A DNA stretch of 64,000 nucleotides, from NCBI GenBank assembly GCA_002699125.1, contig PABI01000090.1:1-64000 (forward strand). Direction: 5' to 3'. Numbering within the stretch: position 1 is the stretch's first letter; every line of letters begins with the position of its first letter. The DNA is from Anaerolineaceae bacterium (lineage in GTDB: Bacteria > Chloroflexota > Anaerolineae > Promineifilales > Promineifilaceae). Shown here one piece after another: positions 18,447 through 27,701 of this stretch. The notes under the pieces are model-generated. The model was not told the origin of the DNA and did not search any database. It saw nothing but the letters and a program-made list of their open reading frames with translations. The position numbers were made by a program, and so were the translations under genes.

Positions 18447-18464
18447 ATCACCCACCTGGGTGAT
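18447..18464 (+). promoter_or_regulatory. Palindromic operator candidate, copy 2
   Basis: Identical to the palindrome at 13935 and placed 224 bases before dmsA2. The surrounding sequence is conserved with copy 1, including GATATGAAATTCCTC and CCGCAGGATGT. The rest of the 353-base gap between dmsC1 and dmsA2 holds the terminator upstream and a conserved GGAGGCG-CTATTGCA leader segment near 18576-18591. I see no conserved -35/-10 pair. Confidence 0.7.
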
Positions 18465-18670
18465 ATGAAATTCCTCCACCGCAGGATGTATTGCCTGCCC
18501 ATTCCCTGTATCCTGAAAGTGTGACTCTAACTTTAATGAAAAGTGGCTTGGTCCATCGACCAAACAGCACTTTCAGGAGGCGACTATTGCAAGAGGTTAA
18601 ACACGTTTTCTAAGGGAAGTTTGGATTGTTAAGAGATCAAGAGTATGACAATATCATGGAGGAGCATCAC

Positions 18671-21262
18671 ATGAGTGAAAATAATTTCCTCAACAAGGCC
18701 CTCGATAACACAGTTCTTAATCGGCGCAGTTTTCTCAAATGGAGTGGCGCGCTGGGCGGAACGGCCGTGTTAGCCGGGGGCATGAGCTACGGCTTTAAAG
18801 CAGTTGAGGCAGCCAGGGAAGCAGCGCCCGCTGAAGAAAAATGGGTGGCTGCGGCCTGCTGGCACAACTGTGGTGGGCGGTGTCTCTTAAAAGCGCAGGT
18901 GGTTGACGGTGTCGTCACTCGCGTGAAAACAGATGACACGCACCCAGATAGCCCCGATTACCCGCAGCAGAGAGGTTGTGTGCGCGGCCGTTCGCAGCGT
19001 ATGCAAGTTTTTGCTGCCGACCGGCTGAAGTACCCCATGAAGCGCAAGAATTGGGAGCCGGGCGGTGGCCGCAAAGAACTGCGCGGCAAAGACGAATGGG
19101 TTCGCATCAGTTGGGACGAAGCGCTAGATATCGTTGCCAGCGAAACGAAAAGAATCGCAGAAAAATATGGTAATGAATCCATCTACGCCGTTGCCCCTGG
19201 TGAAATCCAGCGTACGCTGCGCCTCAACGGCGGCCATTCAACCGGCTGGGGCATGACGTCCTGGGGCACCTGGACCGACACGCCCAAGATTGTTGGTTCT
19301 TACACAGTCAGTTATTCCAACACCGGCAATGATCGGCTGCGTTTACGTAAGTCCAAGCTTATTATCATGTGGGGAGCAAATCCGGCCGTTAGCAGTAACG
19401 GCAGCCCCACCTACAACTACCTGCAAGCCAAGAACGCTGGCGCCAAATTTATCTTCGTTGATCCTTACTACAACGAGTCTGCCCAGGTTTTGGCCGATCA
19501 ATGGATTCCCATCCGTCCGGCTACTGACCTGGCAATGTTGTTGGGCATGGCTTACGTCATGATTACCGAAGATGATCCAGTGACCAATCCCTTGATTGAC
19601 TGGGAGTTTCTCAACAAATGCACCGTTGGCTTTGACGCTGAACACATGCCGGAAGGCGCCGATCCGAAGGAAAACTTCAAGGATTACGTATTAGGCACCT
19701 ACGACGGTATTCCCAAGAACCCGGCATGGGCTGCTGAACGCTGCGGCACGCCGCCAGAAGTGATCCGTCAGTTAGCCATTGAGTATGCCATTACCAAACC
19801 AACCATGGTCATTTGTGGTGGTGCCAGCACTCGCATCCATCGTGGATCAAGCACTTCACAGGCCTTCATTACGTTGGCTTGCATGACCGGCAACATTGGT
19901 ATTCCAGGCGCGGGCACTGGGCTAAGCTGCCATAACCGTGCTGGCAACGCCGGTCCACCGTTGGTACGCGCTGGCAGCAGTGGCGTCCCCGGCATCCCCA
20001 ACCCGGTTGAAACAAACATCAACTACAACGAGGCCTGGAACGCGGTGTTGAATGGCAAATATATCGCCGGTAAGGATGACATTCGGGATGTCAATATCCA
20101 GATGATCTACCACGGCGGGTATATCACGTTGAACCAGTGCACTGGGCTGACAAAAGGCATTGAAGCACATCGCGCGGTTGAGTTTGTGGTGACGCAAGGT
20201 CACTTCTACAACACCGACGCCCGCTACTCCGACGTAGTCCTGCCTATTACTACAATGTGGGAACGGTATGGCACATTTACTAGCGGCAATCGCGAAGCTC
20301 TGTTCTTCTCCAGCCAGGTTGTTGAGCCACTGTTTGAAACTAAAGATGATATGTGGGTGGCTGCAGAGCTTGGCAAGCGCCTGGGACTCGATGCTAAGGA
20401 GATTGATCCCTTATCCAGCGAGCAGCAGGTCTTTAACCAATTAGCTGGTGCCCAGGTTATCAAAGAAAACGGTGTTGATTTTGAACCGCTGGTAACCCTC
20501 ACGGCCGCTGACATCGCTGAGATGGGCGTTGAAGGTGAACCGCAAGAAGGGCGCATCAGCTACCGCGAGTTCAAGGAAAAAGGTTCCTATCAGGTACCTC
20601 GTTCTGAAGGTGACAACTTTGGGTTTACAGAGTTTGAGGATTATCGGAACGATCCGGAAACCTTTGCTCGGGAGACCCCCAGCGGCAAGATCGAGATTCA
20701 CTGCCAGACCTATGCCGACACGGTTGAAGGTTATGGCTTTACGCCAAAATCGCCAATCGCTACCTGGGATCACATTGAAGAAGGCATTGAGGATACTTAC
20801 GCTGATTGGGACAACAAAGTGAAGGGTGATTACCCGCTCCAGCTTTACACCATCCATTACAAACGGCGGAGTCACTCGATTTTGGATAACGTTACCTGGC
20901 TCAGAGAATTCTTCCCGCAAGAATTCATGATGAGCCCCATCGATGCCCGAGTACGCGGGCTGCGCTCAGGCGATATCGTTCAGATCACCAGCCGTCACGG
21001 CACGGTGATTCGGCCACTTTACGTGACCGAGCGAATGATTCCTGGCGTGACCACGTTGGGCGAAGGTGCCTGGGTTGAGATGGACGAAGAAACCGGCGTT
21101 GACAAAGCCGGCTCTACCAACATCCTCAATGGGCCAATTGCCACCGACCAGGGCAACCTTGGGTTTAACAGCTGTAACGTTCAGGTTACTAAATACGATG
21201 GACCAATTGACTTGAAGCCTGATGTCGAATGGCCCCAACGAATCATCTTTAAGGAGGCATAA
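18671..21262 (+). CDS. DmsA-like molybdopterin oxidoreductase catalytic subunit, copy 2
   Basis: An 863-residue paralogue of the first DmsA-like protein. It has the same Tat signal (NRRSFLKWSGALGG), a standard C-x3-C-x3-C cluster motif (CWHNCGGRC) with the fourth Cys in QRGCVRGRS, the Mo-site segment MTSWGTW, and the C-terminal domain (GVTTLGEGAWVEMDEETG). The leader and signal DNA are almost identical to copy 1, while the mature proteins differ considerably, especially around the active-site funnel. The two enzymes may therefore use different substrates under one regulator. The start at 18671 follows GGAGGAG. dmsB2 begins 3 bases after the stop. Confidence 0.92.
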   Translation: MSENNFLNKALDNTVLNRRSFLKWSGALGGTAVLAGGMSYGFKAVEAAREAAPAEEKWVAAACWHNCGGRCLLKAQVVDGVVTRVKTDDTHPDSPDYPQQRGCVRGRSQRMQVFAADRLKYPMKRKNWEPGGGRKELRGKDEWVRISWDEALDIVASETKRIAEKYGNESIYAVAPGEIQRTLRLNGGHSTGWGMTSWGTWTDTPKIVGSYTVSYSNTGNDRLRLRKSKLIIMWGANPAVSSNGSPTYNYLQAKNAGAKFIFVDPYYNESAQVLADQWIPIRPATDLAMLLGMAYVMITEDDPVTNPLIDWEFLNKCTVGFDAEHMPEGADPKENFKDYVLGTYDGIPKNPAWAAERCGTPPEVIRQLAIEYAITKPTMVICGGASTRIHRGSSTSQAFITLACMTGNIGIPGAGTGLSCHNRAGNAGPPLVRAGSSGVPGIPNPVETNINYNEAWNAVLNGKYIAGKDDIRDVNIQMIYHGGYITLNQCTGLTKGIEAHRAVEFVVTQGHFYNTDARYSDVVLPITTMWERYGTFTSGNREALFFSSQVVEPLFETKDDMWVAAELGKRLGLDAKEIDPLSSEQQVFNQLAGAQVIKENGVDFEPLVTLTAADIAEMGVEGEPQEGRISYREFKEKGSYQVPRSEGDNFGFTEFEDYRNDPETFARETPSGKIEIHCQTYADTVEGYGFTPKSPIATWDHIEEGIEDTYADWDNKVKGDYPLQLYTIHYKRRSHSILDNVTWLREFFPQEFMMSPIDARVRGLRSGDIVQITSRHGTVIRPLYVTERMIPGVTTLGEGAWVEMDEETGVDKAGSTNILNGPIATDQGNLGFNSCNVQVTKYDGPIDLKPDVEWPQRIIFKEA

Positions 21263-21265
21263 GCA

Positions 21266-21898
21266 ATGAGTAAACAATTGGCCTTCTACTTAGACGCAAG
21301 CGCCTGTACTGATTGCAAAGCTTGCATGGCGGCTTGCAAGGATAAAAATGATTTGCCGGTAGGTATTAACTGGCGGCGGGTCATTAAATACGGTGGCGGG
21401 CACTGGGTGCCGCATCGTAGAAATAAAGATATGTGGGTTCCTAGCAATGTGTTTAACTATGCTGTCTCAGTGGCCTGTATGCATTGCCAGAATCCATTGT
21501 GTGTCGAAGTTTGTCCCGCTGGCGGTATTTCCAAACGGGAAGATGGGGTTGTGGTCATTGACCAGGATGCGTGCATTGGCTGCCGCTACTGTGAATGGGC
21601 CTGCCCTTACGGTGCACCACAGTTTAATGAAGAAGCAGGCGTGATGACCAAATGCAACATGTGTGCTGATTTGTTAGACAAGGGCCAAAACCCGGCTTGT
21701 GTGGATGCCTGCGTAATGCGCGCGCTTGACTTTGGTGAATTGGATGAACTACGCGCCAAATATGGCGATGTGGATGCGATTGAGCCATTGCCAAGGGCCA
21801 ACATTACCGAGCCAGCTATTGTGATTACGCCTCACCGTCACGCAGAAATGAGTGGTAACGGGACGGGCCGAATCATTAGCATGCCGGAGGAGGTGTGA
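21266..21898 (+). CDS. DmsB-like electron-transfer subunit, copy 2
   Basis: A 210-residue four-cluster ferredoxin with ACTDCKACMAACK, ACMHCQNPLCVEVCP, ACIGCRYCEWACP and KCNMCADLL with CVDACVMRAL. It is the partner of the second DmsA-like subunit and is colinear with copy 1 throughout. One base separates its stop from the dmsC2 start. Confidence 0.93.
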   Translation: MSKQLAFYLDASACTDCKACMAACKDKNDLPVGINWRRVIKYGGGHWVPHRRNKDMWVPSNVFNYAVSVACMHCQNPLCVEVCPAGGISKREDGVVVIDQDACIGCRYCEWACPYGAPQFNEEAGVMTKCNMCADLLDKGQNPACVDACVMRALDFGELDELRAKYGDVDAIEPLPRANITEPAIVITPHRHAEMSGNGTGRIISMPEEV

Positions 21899-21899
21899 G

Positions 21900-22820
21900 A
21901 TGGAAGTTCATCAACTCTCTTTGATCACGTTTACGATCTTGACACAAATGTCGGTCGGTTCCTTCTTAATCCTGGGTTTGGTGCACTTCTTTGTGGCGCG
22001 TAAGGCTGATATGGCGCAAGCGGACCGGATGAGTGATCGGGCTTTGCTGGCCATTGGCCCTGTGGTGGTCCTGGCGATGTTAGCGTCTCTGTTCCATCTG
22101 GGTAATCCCATCAACGCACCACGAGCTGTGACCAACTTTGCCACTTCGTGGCTGAGCCGCGAAATCCTCTTTTCAGTGGTTTTTGTGGTGCTGGGCGGTG
22201 CTTTTGCCGTGATGCAATGGCGCAAGATTGCTTCCTTTGCCGTCCGTAATGTCATCGCCTGGATAGCAACCGTGGTAGGTTTAGGCTCTGTTTACAGCAT
22301 GTCGCAGATTTACATGCTGGAGACGCAGCCGGCCTGGAACAGCTGGGCGACAGTTGTTTCGTTCTTTGCCACCATGTTGTTATTGGGTTTGCTGGCCGTG
22401 GGTGCAGCCCTGGTTGCCAATTACGCCTTTGTGAAACGGCAGGACTCTGACTGTGCTGAGGTGCAATGTGCTCTGCTTCGTGACACGCTGCGCTGGATTG
22501 CGGTGACGGCCGTTCTCGTCCTTGGCGTTGAACTGGTTGTTGCTCCTATTTACCTGACAACACTCTCGGTAGGTAGTGCCGCAGCCCAGGAAAGCGCCCG
22601 CATGATGATTGAAGATTTTGGCGTTTTGCTTGGCTTACGCCTGGGTCTGGCTTTCATCGGGGCTGGTGTGTTTGGCTTCTTCTTGTATCAGAATGCTAGC
22701 AGCCCTGGCCGCGAAAGAATCATGGGCAACCTGGTATACGCCGCGTTTGCTCTGGTGTTAGTGTCTGAACTGTTGGGACGGTTCCTGTTTTATGCCACGC
22801 GCGTTAGCATCGGCATTTAA
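21900..22820 (+). CDS. DmsC-like membrane anchor subunit, copy 2
   Basis: A 306-residue, roughly eight-helix anchor that is nearly identical in many stretches to copy 1 (DRMSDRALLAIGPVVVLAML, LVYAAFALVLVSELLGRFLF). The start at 21900 matches copy 1 and has GGAGGAGGTG upstream within the dmsB2 end; a longer frame from 21852 would overlap dmsB2. It ends the second DmsABC operon and is followed by a strong terminator. Confidence 0.93.
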   Translation: MEVHQLSLITFTILTQMSVGSFLILGLVHFFVARKADMAQADRMSDRALLAIGPVVVLAMLASLFHLGNPINAPRAVTNFATSWLSREILFSVVFVVLGGAFAVMQWRKIASFAVRNVIAWIATVVGLGSVYSMSQIYMLETQPAWNSWATVVSFFATMLLLGLLAVGAALVANYAFVKRQDSDCAEVQCALLRDTLRWIAVTAVLVLGVELVVAPIYLTTLSVGSAAAQESARMMIEDFGVLLGLRLGLAFIGAGVFGFFLYQNASSPGRERIMGNLVYAAFALVLVSELLGRFLFYATRVSIGI

Positions 22821-22838
22821 GCAGACATTGTTCTAGTG

Positions 22839-22889
22839 CGGTGGCTGGTGCTCTAACGATTATTCGCTGAGTGCCAGTCACCGTTTTTT
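22839..22889 (+). terminator. Terminator of the second DmsABC operon
   Basis: CGGTGGCTGGTGCTC and GAGTGCCAGTCACCG form a long, mostly paired stem around a 15-base loop, followed by TTTTTTC. It lies 19 bases after dmsC2, so the downstream cytochromes probably depend on their own promoter or on read-through. Confidence 0.8.
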
Positions 22890-22948
22890 CTTTACGGGGA
22901 TAAGTAGACATCGACTGCCTTGACTAAAGCAGAGGATGGCATAGCAAA

Positions 22949-23944
22949 ATGAGAGCCGAGAAATGGGGGATGGCAGTTGTGGTTCTGGCGATTGTGGTTC
23001 CGTTGGCAACGGCCGTTGCTGCCCAAGTCTCATTCCCTAACCAACCCCATCTAGAGCCGACCGTGATGCCCATCGGGCCTGTAGCCACAGAGGAAGAGCT
23101 GGCCCAGGCACAAGCCGAATGGGAAGCGTCGGCGCACGCTGCAACTTACGACGACGGCATGGGCGCTAACACCACCTGCGCCCGTTGCAAAGCACCGGCC
23201 AACTGGGATCCAGCGCAAGATAGTGCCGCACAAGAAGCGCTAGATTGCGGCTCTTGTAAGCGCATCCCGGGCGCACCCCGCCCGGAGTTAGCCTCCGGCG
23301 TGCCGGTACCAGAAGCGGAGTGGCAGCATATCACCTGTGATATTTGCCACGTGCCGGTGGGCGACTCGTATGCCACGTCTATTGCCTTCTGGAACCAGGC
23401 GCTGGGGCAGTATGAGCCGGTTGCCGACGTGATGGAACTGTGTGCCCACTGCCATGAAGGGCAGCATGGGTTTGAGGTGGTTGAGGAGCAGGAAGCTTCT
23501 CCGGCGCATACCGGCTGGGAATGCACCCGCTGCCACGGAGCGCACGGCACACCGGTAGCCTGCACCGACTGCCACGATCCGCAAACCGGGCCTGGTGCGG
23601 CCGAACATGAGCGGCATCCGAGTGTGAACTGTACGGCCTGCCATGACAACGGCCGTCTCACCGTATGGCAAGATTCTGTGCCTGGTGCGGCGCACGAAGG
23701 CGAATATATCCCCCGCCGCTTTGCCCATACGCTTACCTCCTGGCCATCGCACAACCTGACGACCGAGATTGACTGCCTACGCTGCCACCACCCGCTAGGG
23801 CCACAGGCGGCCAGCGTGGTGCCCACAATCAGCTGTGAGGCATGTCATCAACACCAAGAAGGGGCAACAATGTTCTGGTGTGAATATTTTCAGCGAAATC
23901 CTAATCCAAATGTGGATACGGCCGTCAGCCCCGCGATGCCTTAA
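22949..23944 (+). CDS. Secreted multihaem c-type cytochrome with two CXXCK sites
   Basis: A 331-residue exported protein with a signal peptide (about residues 1-26, ending AVAA-Q). It has seven CXXCH haem sites (CDICH, CAHCH, CTRCH, CTDCH, CTACH, CLRCH, CEACH), preceded by two CXXCK sites (CARCK, CGSCK). CXXCK is known from the lysine-ligated catalytic haem of NrfA nitrite reductase and usually needs a dedicated haem lyase. No lyase gene is in the window. It could carry up to nine haems and act as an electron carrier or reductase. The following cytochrome is a relative with the same spacing around the first two sites. Confidence 0.85.
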   Translation: MRAEKWGMAVVVLAIVVPLATAVAAQVSFPNQPHLEPTVMPIGPVATEEELAQAQAEWEASAHAATYDDGMGANTTCARCKAPANWDPAQDSAAQEALDCGSCKRIPGAPRPELASGVPVPEAEWQHITCDICHVPVGDSYATSIAFWNQALGQYEPVADVMELCAHCHEGQHGFEVVEEQEASPAHTGWECTRCHGAHGTPVACTDCHDPQTGPGAAEHERHPSVNCTACHDNGRLTVWQDSVPGAAHEGEYIPRRFAHTLTSWPSHNLTTEIDCLRCHHPLGPQAASVVPTISCEACHQHQEGATMFWCEYFQRNPNPNVDTAVSPAMP

Positions 23945-23952
23945 AAAATATT

Positions 23953-25023
23953 ATGAGAACTCATTATCTAATTCGACACATTTGGCAGACAGGCTTGTTT
24001 TTGTTGGCAATTGCCTTGATTGGCTGCCAGGCGGAGACAACGCAGCAGGTAAGTGCGGAACCGTCAATTGAAGAAACGGCCGCAGTGCCCACTGTTTCTG
24101 TCCAGGCCGATTATTGGGCAGCCTGGGAGAGCAGCCCTCATGCCCACACGTATGCTCTGGAAAAAGGGCCGAATGATTATTGTGCCCGCTGCCATTCGCC
24201 GCAAAATTGGAATACGGCCGCAGAAATCGATCCGCCGCCTAACTGCGTCTCCTGTAAATTCCCCAATGAGCCGGAACCGCGCATCGCTGAGAGCAACGTG
24301 CTTATTCCTGAGGAAGAATGGCAGGATATTGGCTGCCCGGTTTGCCATCAGGTAGAAGATGGGGTCGCTGAGGCTGATATTGCCTGGCTGGACGTAAGCA
24401 CCAATTATTACGAAACGGTCAGCACATCTACTGAGCTGTGCGAAAAGTGCCATGCTGATTCAGAAACGCTGCAACACGGCCGTCACATCAGCGACAGCGT
24501 GCACGCTGATTTTACCTGCACCGACTGCCACGACGCCCACACCACCACTGCTAGCTGTACGGCCGCCGGCTGCCACACCGATTTCACCACGCGGTACCCG
24601 GTGGACATTCCTGAACACGTTGATCAGGTAGACGAGCAGGAATGCACAGAGTGCCATTCCAGCGTGGCCGATATTCACATGAATATCTTGGACGAAACCC
24701 CAGTGGCCTGCCTGGAATGCCATGAATATCAGATGGGTGAATACGCCGCAGCGCGCTATCAGTCCGCCCACAGTAACATCCATGTCACTGTCACCTGTAT
24801 CGCCTGCCACGATGGCTCCGAATTTGAAGTTGGCCTGATCCCAACTGAAGGTCAGTGGGTTACATTTCGCACGACTTCCCTGTTAGGCAGAGAGTCCTCA
24901 GCCCCGTATCAATCGCACAATGTGCAGCGCGAAGTTGCATGTATCCGCTGCCATTTCCCCGATAATGTGTGGGGCCTGCCATTGGACGTTGAGGGAACGC
25001 CTGATGAAAATCATAGTGATTAA
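23953..25023 (+). CDS. Multihaem cytochrome c lipoprotein with CXXCK and CX4CH sites
   Basis: A 356-residue lipoprotein with lipobox LIGC at residues 22-25. It has eight CXXCH sites (CARCH, CPVCH, CEKCH, CTDCH, CTECH, CLECH, CIACH, CIRCH), one CXXCK (CVSCK, aligned with the second CXXCK of the previous protein) and one CX4CH (CTAAGCH), so up to ten haems. The N-terminal part shares W-x3-S-x-H-x2-TY and NDYCARC-x-SPQNW with its neighbour, which indicates duplication and divergence. It would sit on the outer face of the membrane and could exchange electrons with the exported DmsAB-like enzymes or other acceptors. Its last 20 bases overlap the next gene. Confidence 0.86.
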   Translation: MRTHYLIRHIWQTGLFLLAIALIGCQAETTQQVSAEPSIEETAAVPTVSVQADYWAAWESSPHAHTYALEKGPNDYCARCHSPQNWNTAAEIDPPPNCVSCKFPNEPEPRIAESNVLIPEEEWQDIGCPVCHQVEDGVAEADIAWLDVSTNYYETVSTSTELCEKCHADSETLQHGRHISDSVHADFTCTDCHDAHTTTASCTAAGCHTDFTTRYPVDIPEHVDQVDEQECTECHSSVADIHMNILDETPVACLECHEYQMGEYAAARYQSAHSNIHVTVTCIACHDGSEFEVGLIPTEGQWVTFRTTSLLGRESSAPYQSHNVQREVACIRCHFPDNVWGLPLDVEGTPDENHSD

Positions 25024-26920
25024 GCGGTGGCGTTGCTTTGGGGTTGGTGTCTGCCTGCTGTTGGCGCTGGCTTTTAGTGGATACACCTTGCCTGCGGCGG
25101 CTCAAACCGATTCCCTGGCAGTTTACCTGGAATGGCCCAATGAGGGCGAAACGTTTTACGCCGGACCCACGTCGCTGTTGTACAGCATTCCAATTAAAGG
25201 GTGGGTTGAAGCGGGAGAGCTGGACCCGGCAGCCATTGCCGTGCGCCTGGAGCTGGTGCAGGCTGGAGCAGTGACCGGCGAACTATCCAGCACGCTTCAG
25301 CCGGATGGCACGTTTGAATTTTTGGTGACGGTGAATCCGGCAGGCTCAGATGGCAAGTTTCCTTCAGAACATCTAACCTGTGGTGATTACTGTCATTTAC
25401 CCGGCAGTATGGATTTGCCGGCCGGAGCCGTGACGCTGCGGGTAACGGCCGTATCCAGCCAAACCAACCAGCAAGCCCAGGTGGAACGTCACATCACCGT
25501 TGATCGATCCGACTATACGGCCGTTCCCATCACGGTTTACCTGGCTGACACGCCTGACCAGCCGGTGGCCGGGGTGAAAGTGAGCGCGTCTACCTGGCTG
25601 TACCTGTGGCGCAGCCGCAGCTTTAGCGGCATCAGCAACGCCCAGGGACAGGCATTGGTTCGTGCTGAGGCGCTGGCCGAAGCGCCGACAAATTATGTTT
25701 TTCGAGTAGAGCCGACGGTGGTGGATGGCGTGCTGTATGAAGGCATTACGACCGCCGAACTGACATTGGCTCCGGGGGAAACGTCCGTTTCCACCCCGCT
25801 CACCTTAACCGTTCAGGCTCATGCCGGCCAGGTGTCAGGCACCATTTCCGGGCTGGAACAAAGTGAGCCATTATCCGTGTGGGCCGTCCGGCTGCCCACA
25901 GGTGAGAGCTACCAGACAACTGCCGAACAAGGTGCGTTCACTTTTGCCCCGCTGCCGATCGATCGTTATTTACTAACGATGGATGATGCTGACCTAACTC
26001 AAAATGGGCTGACGTGTGTTGGTGACGACGTTGATTTGCTGGCCGGTTATGAGGGAACAGCGGAAATTTCTCTGGCAGCGACGGCTGGATTGTGGGTAAA
26101 CGGCCGTATCCTGGATGAAACCGGTACAACGCTGCCCTTTGCCTGGCTAACGCCAGAACAGGTGGGTGCTCCCCACTCAGTCCTGCCTGGTTCAAACAGC
26201 TATTTAGTATCGGAACTGCCACGTAAAGCCGTTTCGCTGTTGATCAATGCTCCCGGTTATTACAGCCGAGCCAAACGAGTGGACCTTTCCTCTGGGCCGG
26301 TGTCTGATGCGGACACGTCACTGACGCCACAGCCAGGCACACAGCGTGTGCCCTGGGGTGATGGTGTGGTCATCGTTCCGGCAGAGAGCCGGGCGGAGGT
26401 GGCCGATGGCGAATTTGTGCTGGAGAGCGGCTGGCTGTGGGGTCACACTGATGGTTCCGCGCCGATCGTAATCCATACGGCCGTGGCCGAGATTTCATTA
26501 GCTTCCGGGGGGTTTGCCCTGGAATATTTGCCGGGCAAGCAGGGCTGGCTGTATGTGGAAAACGGCCGTGCCCAGGTACAGTGGCGCGGCGATGAGACAA
26601 TCGTCGATGTTCAGGCCGGGCAGATGGTTAACTTATTGAACGATGCTGGTTTGCAGGCTGTTTCGCTTGATCCTGTCGTCGTCGCTGCTTTGCACGCCGA
26701 TCGATCATCCCCGCTGCCACTGGTTTGGGAACCAACACTTAGGGCACGAATCCGTGACCAGTTGGCCAGAGTTGGGATCAGTACAGCCCAACTCATTACG
26801 TTCATCACCTATTTTTTAGTGCTGACATCCCTATTTATCATTCCCTTTGTCACTTTATACTTGTGGTGGAAAAACAAGAAGCGAACTGTTGAACATCCAG
26901 ACCCCAGGGGGTTAACCTGA
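25004..26920 (+). CDS. Secreted, C-terminally anchored beta-domain protein
   Basis: A 638-residue protein with a signal peptide (about residues 1-35, ending PAAA-Q), several Ig/carboxypeptidase-regulatory-like beta domains (about 40-480, with VAGVKVSAST and GQVSGTISGLE segments), an FecR-like segment (about 500-580, with GWLYVENGRAQVQWRGDE), and a C-terminal membrane helix (about 605-628) followed by WWKNKKR. It is therefore displayed outside and anchored by its tail. The ATG at 25004 overlaps the cytochrome gene by 20 bases and follows GAGGG, indicating translational coupling. Its role in the respiratory cluster is unknown; a scaffold for cytochromes is one possibility. Confidence 0.75.
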   Translation: MKIIVIKRWRCFGVGVCLLLALAFSGYTLPAAAQTDSLAVYLEWPNEGETFYAGPTSLLYSIPIKGWVEAGELDPAAIAVRLELVQAGAVTGELSSTLQPDGTFEFLVTVNPAGSDGKFPSEHLTCGDYCHLPGSMDLPAGAVTLRVTAVSSQTNQQAQVERHITVDRSDYTAVPITVYLADTPDQPVAGVKVSASTWLYLWRSRSFSGISNAQGQALVRAEALAEAPTNYVFRVEPTVVDGVLYEGITTAELTLAPGETSVSTPLTLTVQAHAGQVSGTISGLEQSEPLSVWAVRLPTGESYQTTAEQGAFTFAPLPIDRYLLTMDDADLTQNGLTCVGDDVDLLAGYEGTAEISLAATAGLWVNGRILDETGTTLPFAWLTPEQVGAPHSVLPGSNSYLVSELPRKAVSLLINAPGYYSRAKRVDLSSGPVSDADTSLTPQPGTQRVPWGDGVVIVPAESRAEVADGEFVLESGWLWGHTDGSAPIVIHTAVAEISLASGGFALEYLPGKQGWLYVENGRAQVQWRGDETIVDVQAGQMVNLLNDAGLQAVSLDPVVVAALHADRSSPLPLVWEPTLRARIRDQLARVGISTAQLITFITYFLVLTSLFIIPFVTLYLWWKNKKRTVEHPDPRGLT

Positions 26921-26990
26921 GTCGATTGCATTTTTACAGGATTAAATCCTTTGGGACTTACCTTAGAAGAAGAGATTGGAGTTAATTATT

Positions 26991-27701
26991 ATGACGATGG
27001 CCGAGAAACAAACTGTAGCAGAATGGCAAACACAGCTAACGGGCGAGATGTTGCTTTTGGGTTTGCTGGGGAAAATCCTCTATGAAGTTCCTGCCCAAGC
27101 ATGGCTTCAGCCGTTGGTTGATGACGAGGTTTTTGCCGAAGCCCCATTTGCCGAGACGCAAACTGATGTGACAAAAGGTCTGGCGCTGCTGGAAAAATGG
27201 AGCCACACTTACCGGCAGGGCAATTACTCAGATGCGGTTCTTAAAGAACTGCAAGTCGATTTCACCAATCTATTTACCGGCATGAGGAAGTTCCCCGTGG
27301 CGCCCTGGGAATCGGTTTACTTCAATGAAGAACGGCTGGTTTTTCAGGAGCAAACGATGGACGTGCGTGCCTGGTATCGTCGTTACGGGCTGGAAGTTGT
27401 TAACCTGAAAAAAGAGCCAGACGATCACATTGGGTTGGAACTGATGTTTGTGGCGCATCTGGCTGGGTTGGGGGTGGCTGCTCTGGAGGCAGGCAATCAA
27501 CAGGAATTCGAAGAGCTGTTGGCGGCGCAGCGCACTTTTCTGGCCAAACATTTATTCCTCTGGGCACCGCTCTGGTGCGAACAGATTTTGGAATTTGCCC
27601 GTACCGATTTTTATCGTGGGCTGGCGCTGATTGTCCGTGGTGCATTGACGGAACTGAGCCAGCTTTTGCAGACGCCTTTGCCAGTGGGTAGGTTGTCGTG
27701 A
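26991..27701 (+). CDS. TorD/DmsD-type molybdoenzyme chaperone
   Basis: A 236-residue all-helical protein of the TorD/DmsD family, cytoplasmic chaperones that bind Tat signals of DMSO-reductase-family enzymes and hold them for cofactor insertion. Family features include YSDAVLKELQVDFTNLFTGM, VAPWESVYFNEERLVFQEQT, VNLKKEPDDHIGLELMFVAH and FLAKHLFLWAPLWCEQI. The start at 26991 is chosen for the GGAG nine bases upstream. Its stop overlaps the GTG start of the next gene. It should serve the two DmsA-like proteins upstream, which share one signal peptide. Confidence 0.9.
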   Translation: MTMAEKQTVAEWQTQLTGEMLLLGLLGKILYEVPAQAWLQPLVDDEVFAEAPFAETQTDVTKGLALLEKWSHTYRQGNYSDAVLKELQVDFTNLFTGMRKFPVAPWESVYFNEERLVFQEQTMDVRAWYRRYGLEVVNLKKEPDDHIGLELMFVAHLAGLGVAALEAGNQQEFEELLAAQRTFLAKHLFLWAPLWCEQILEFARTDFYRGLALIVRGALTELSQLLQTPLPVGRLS

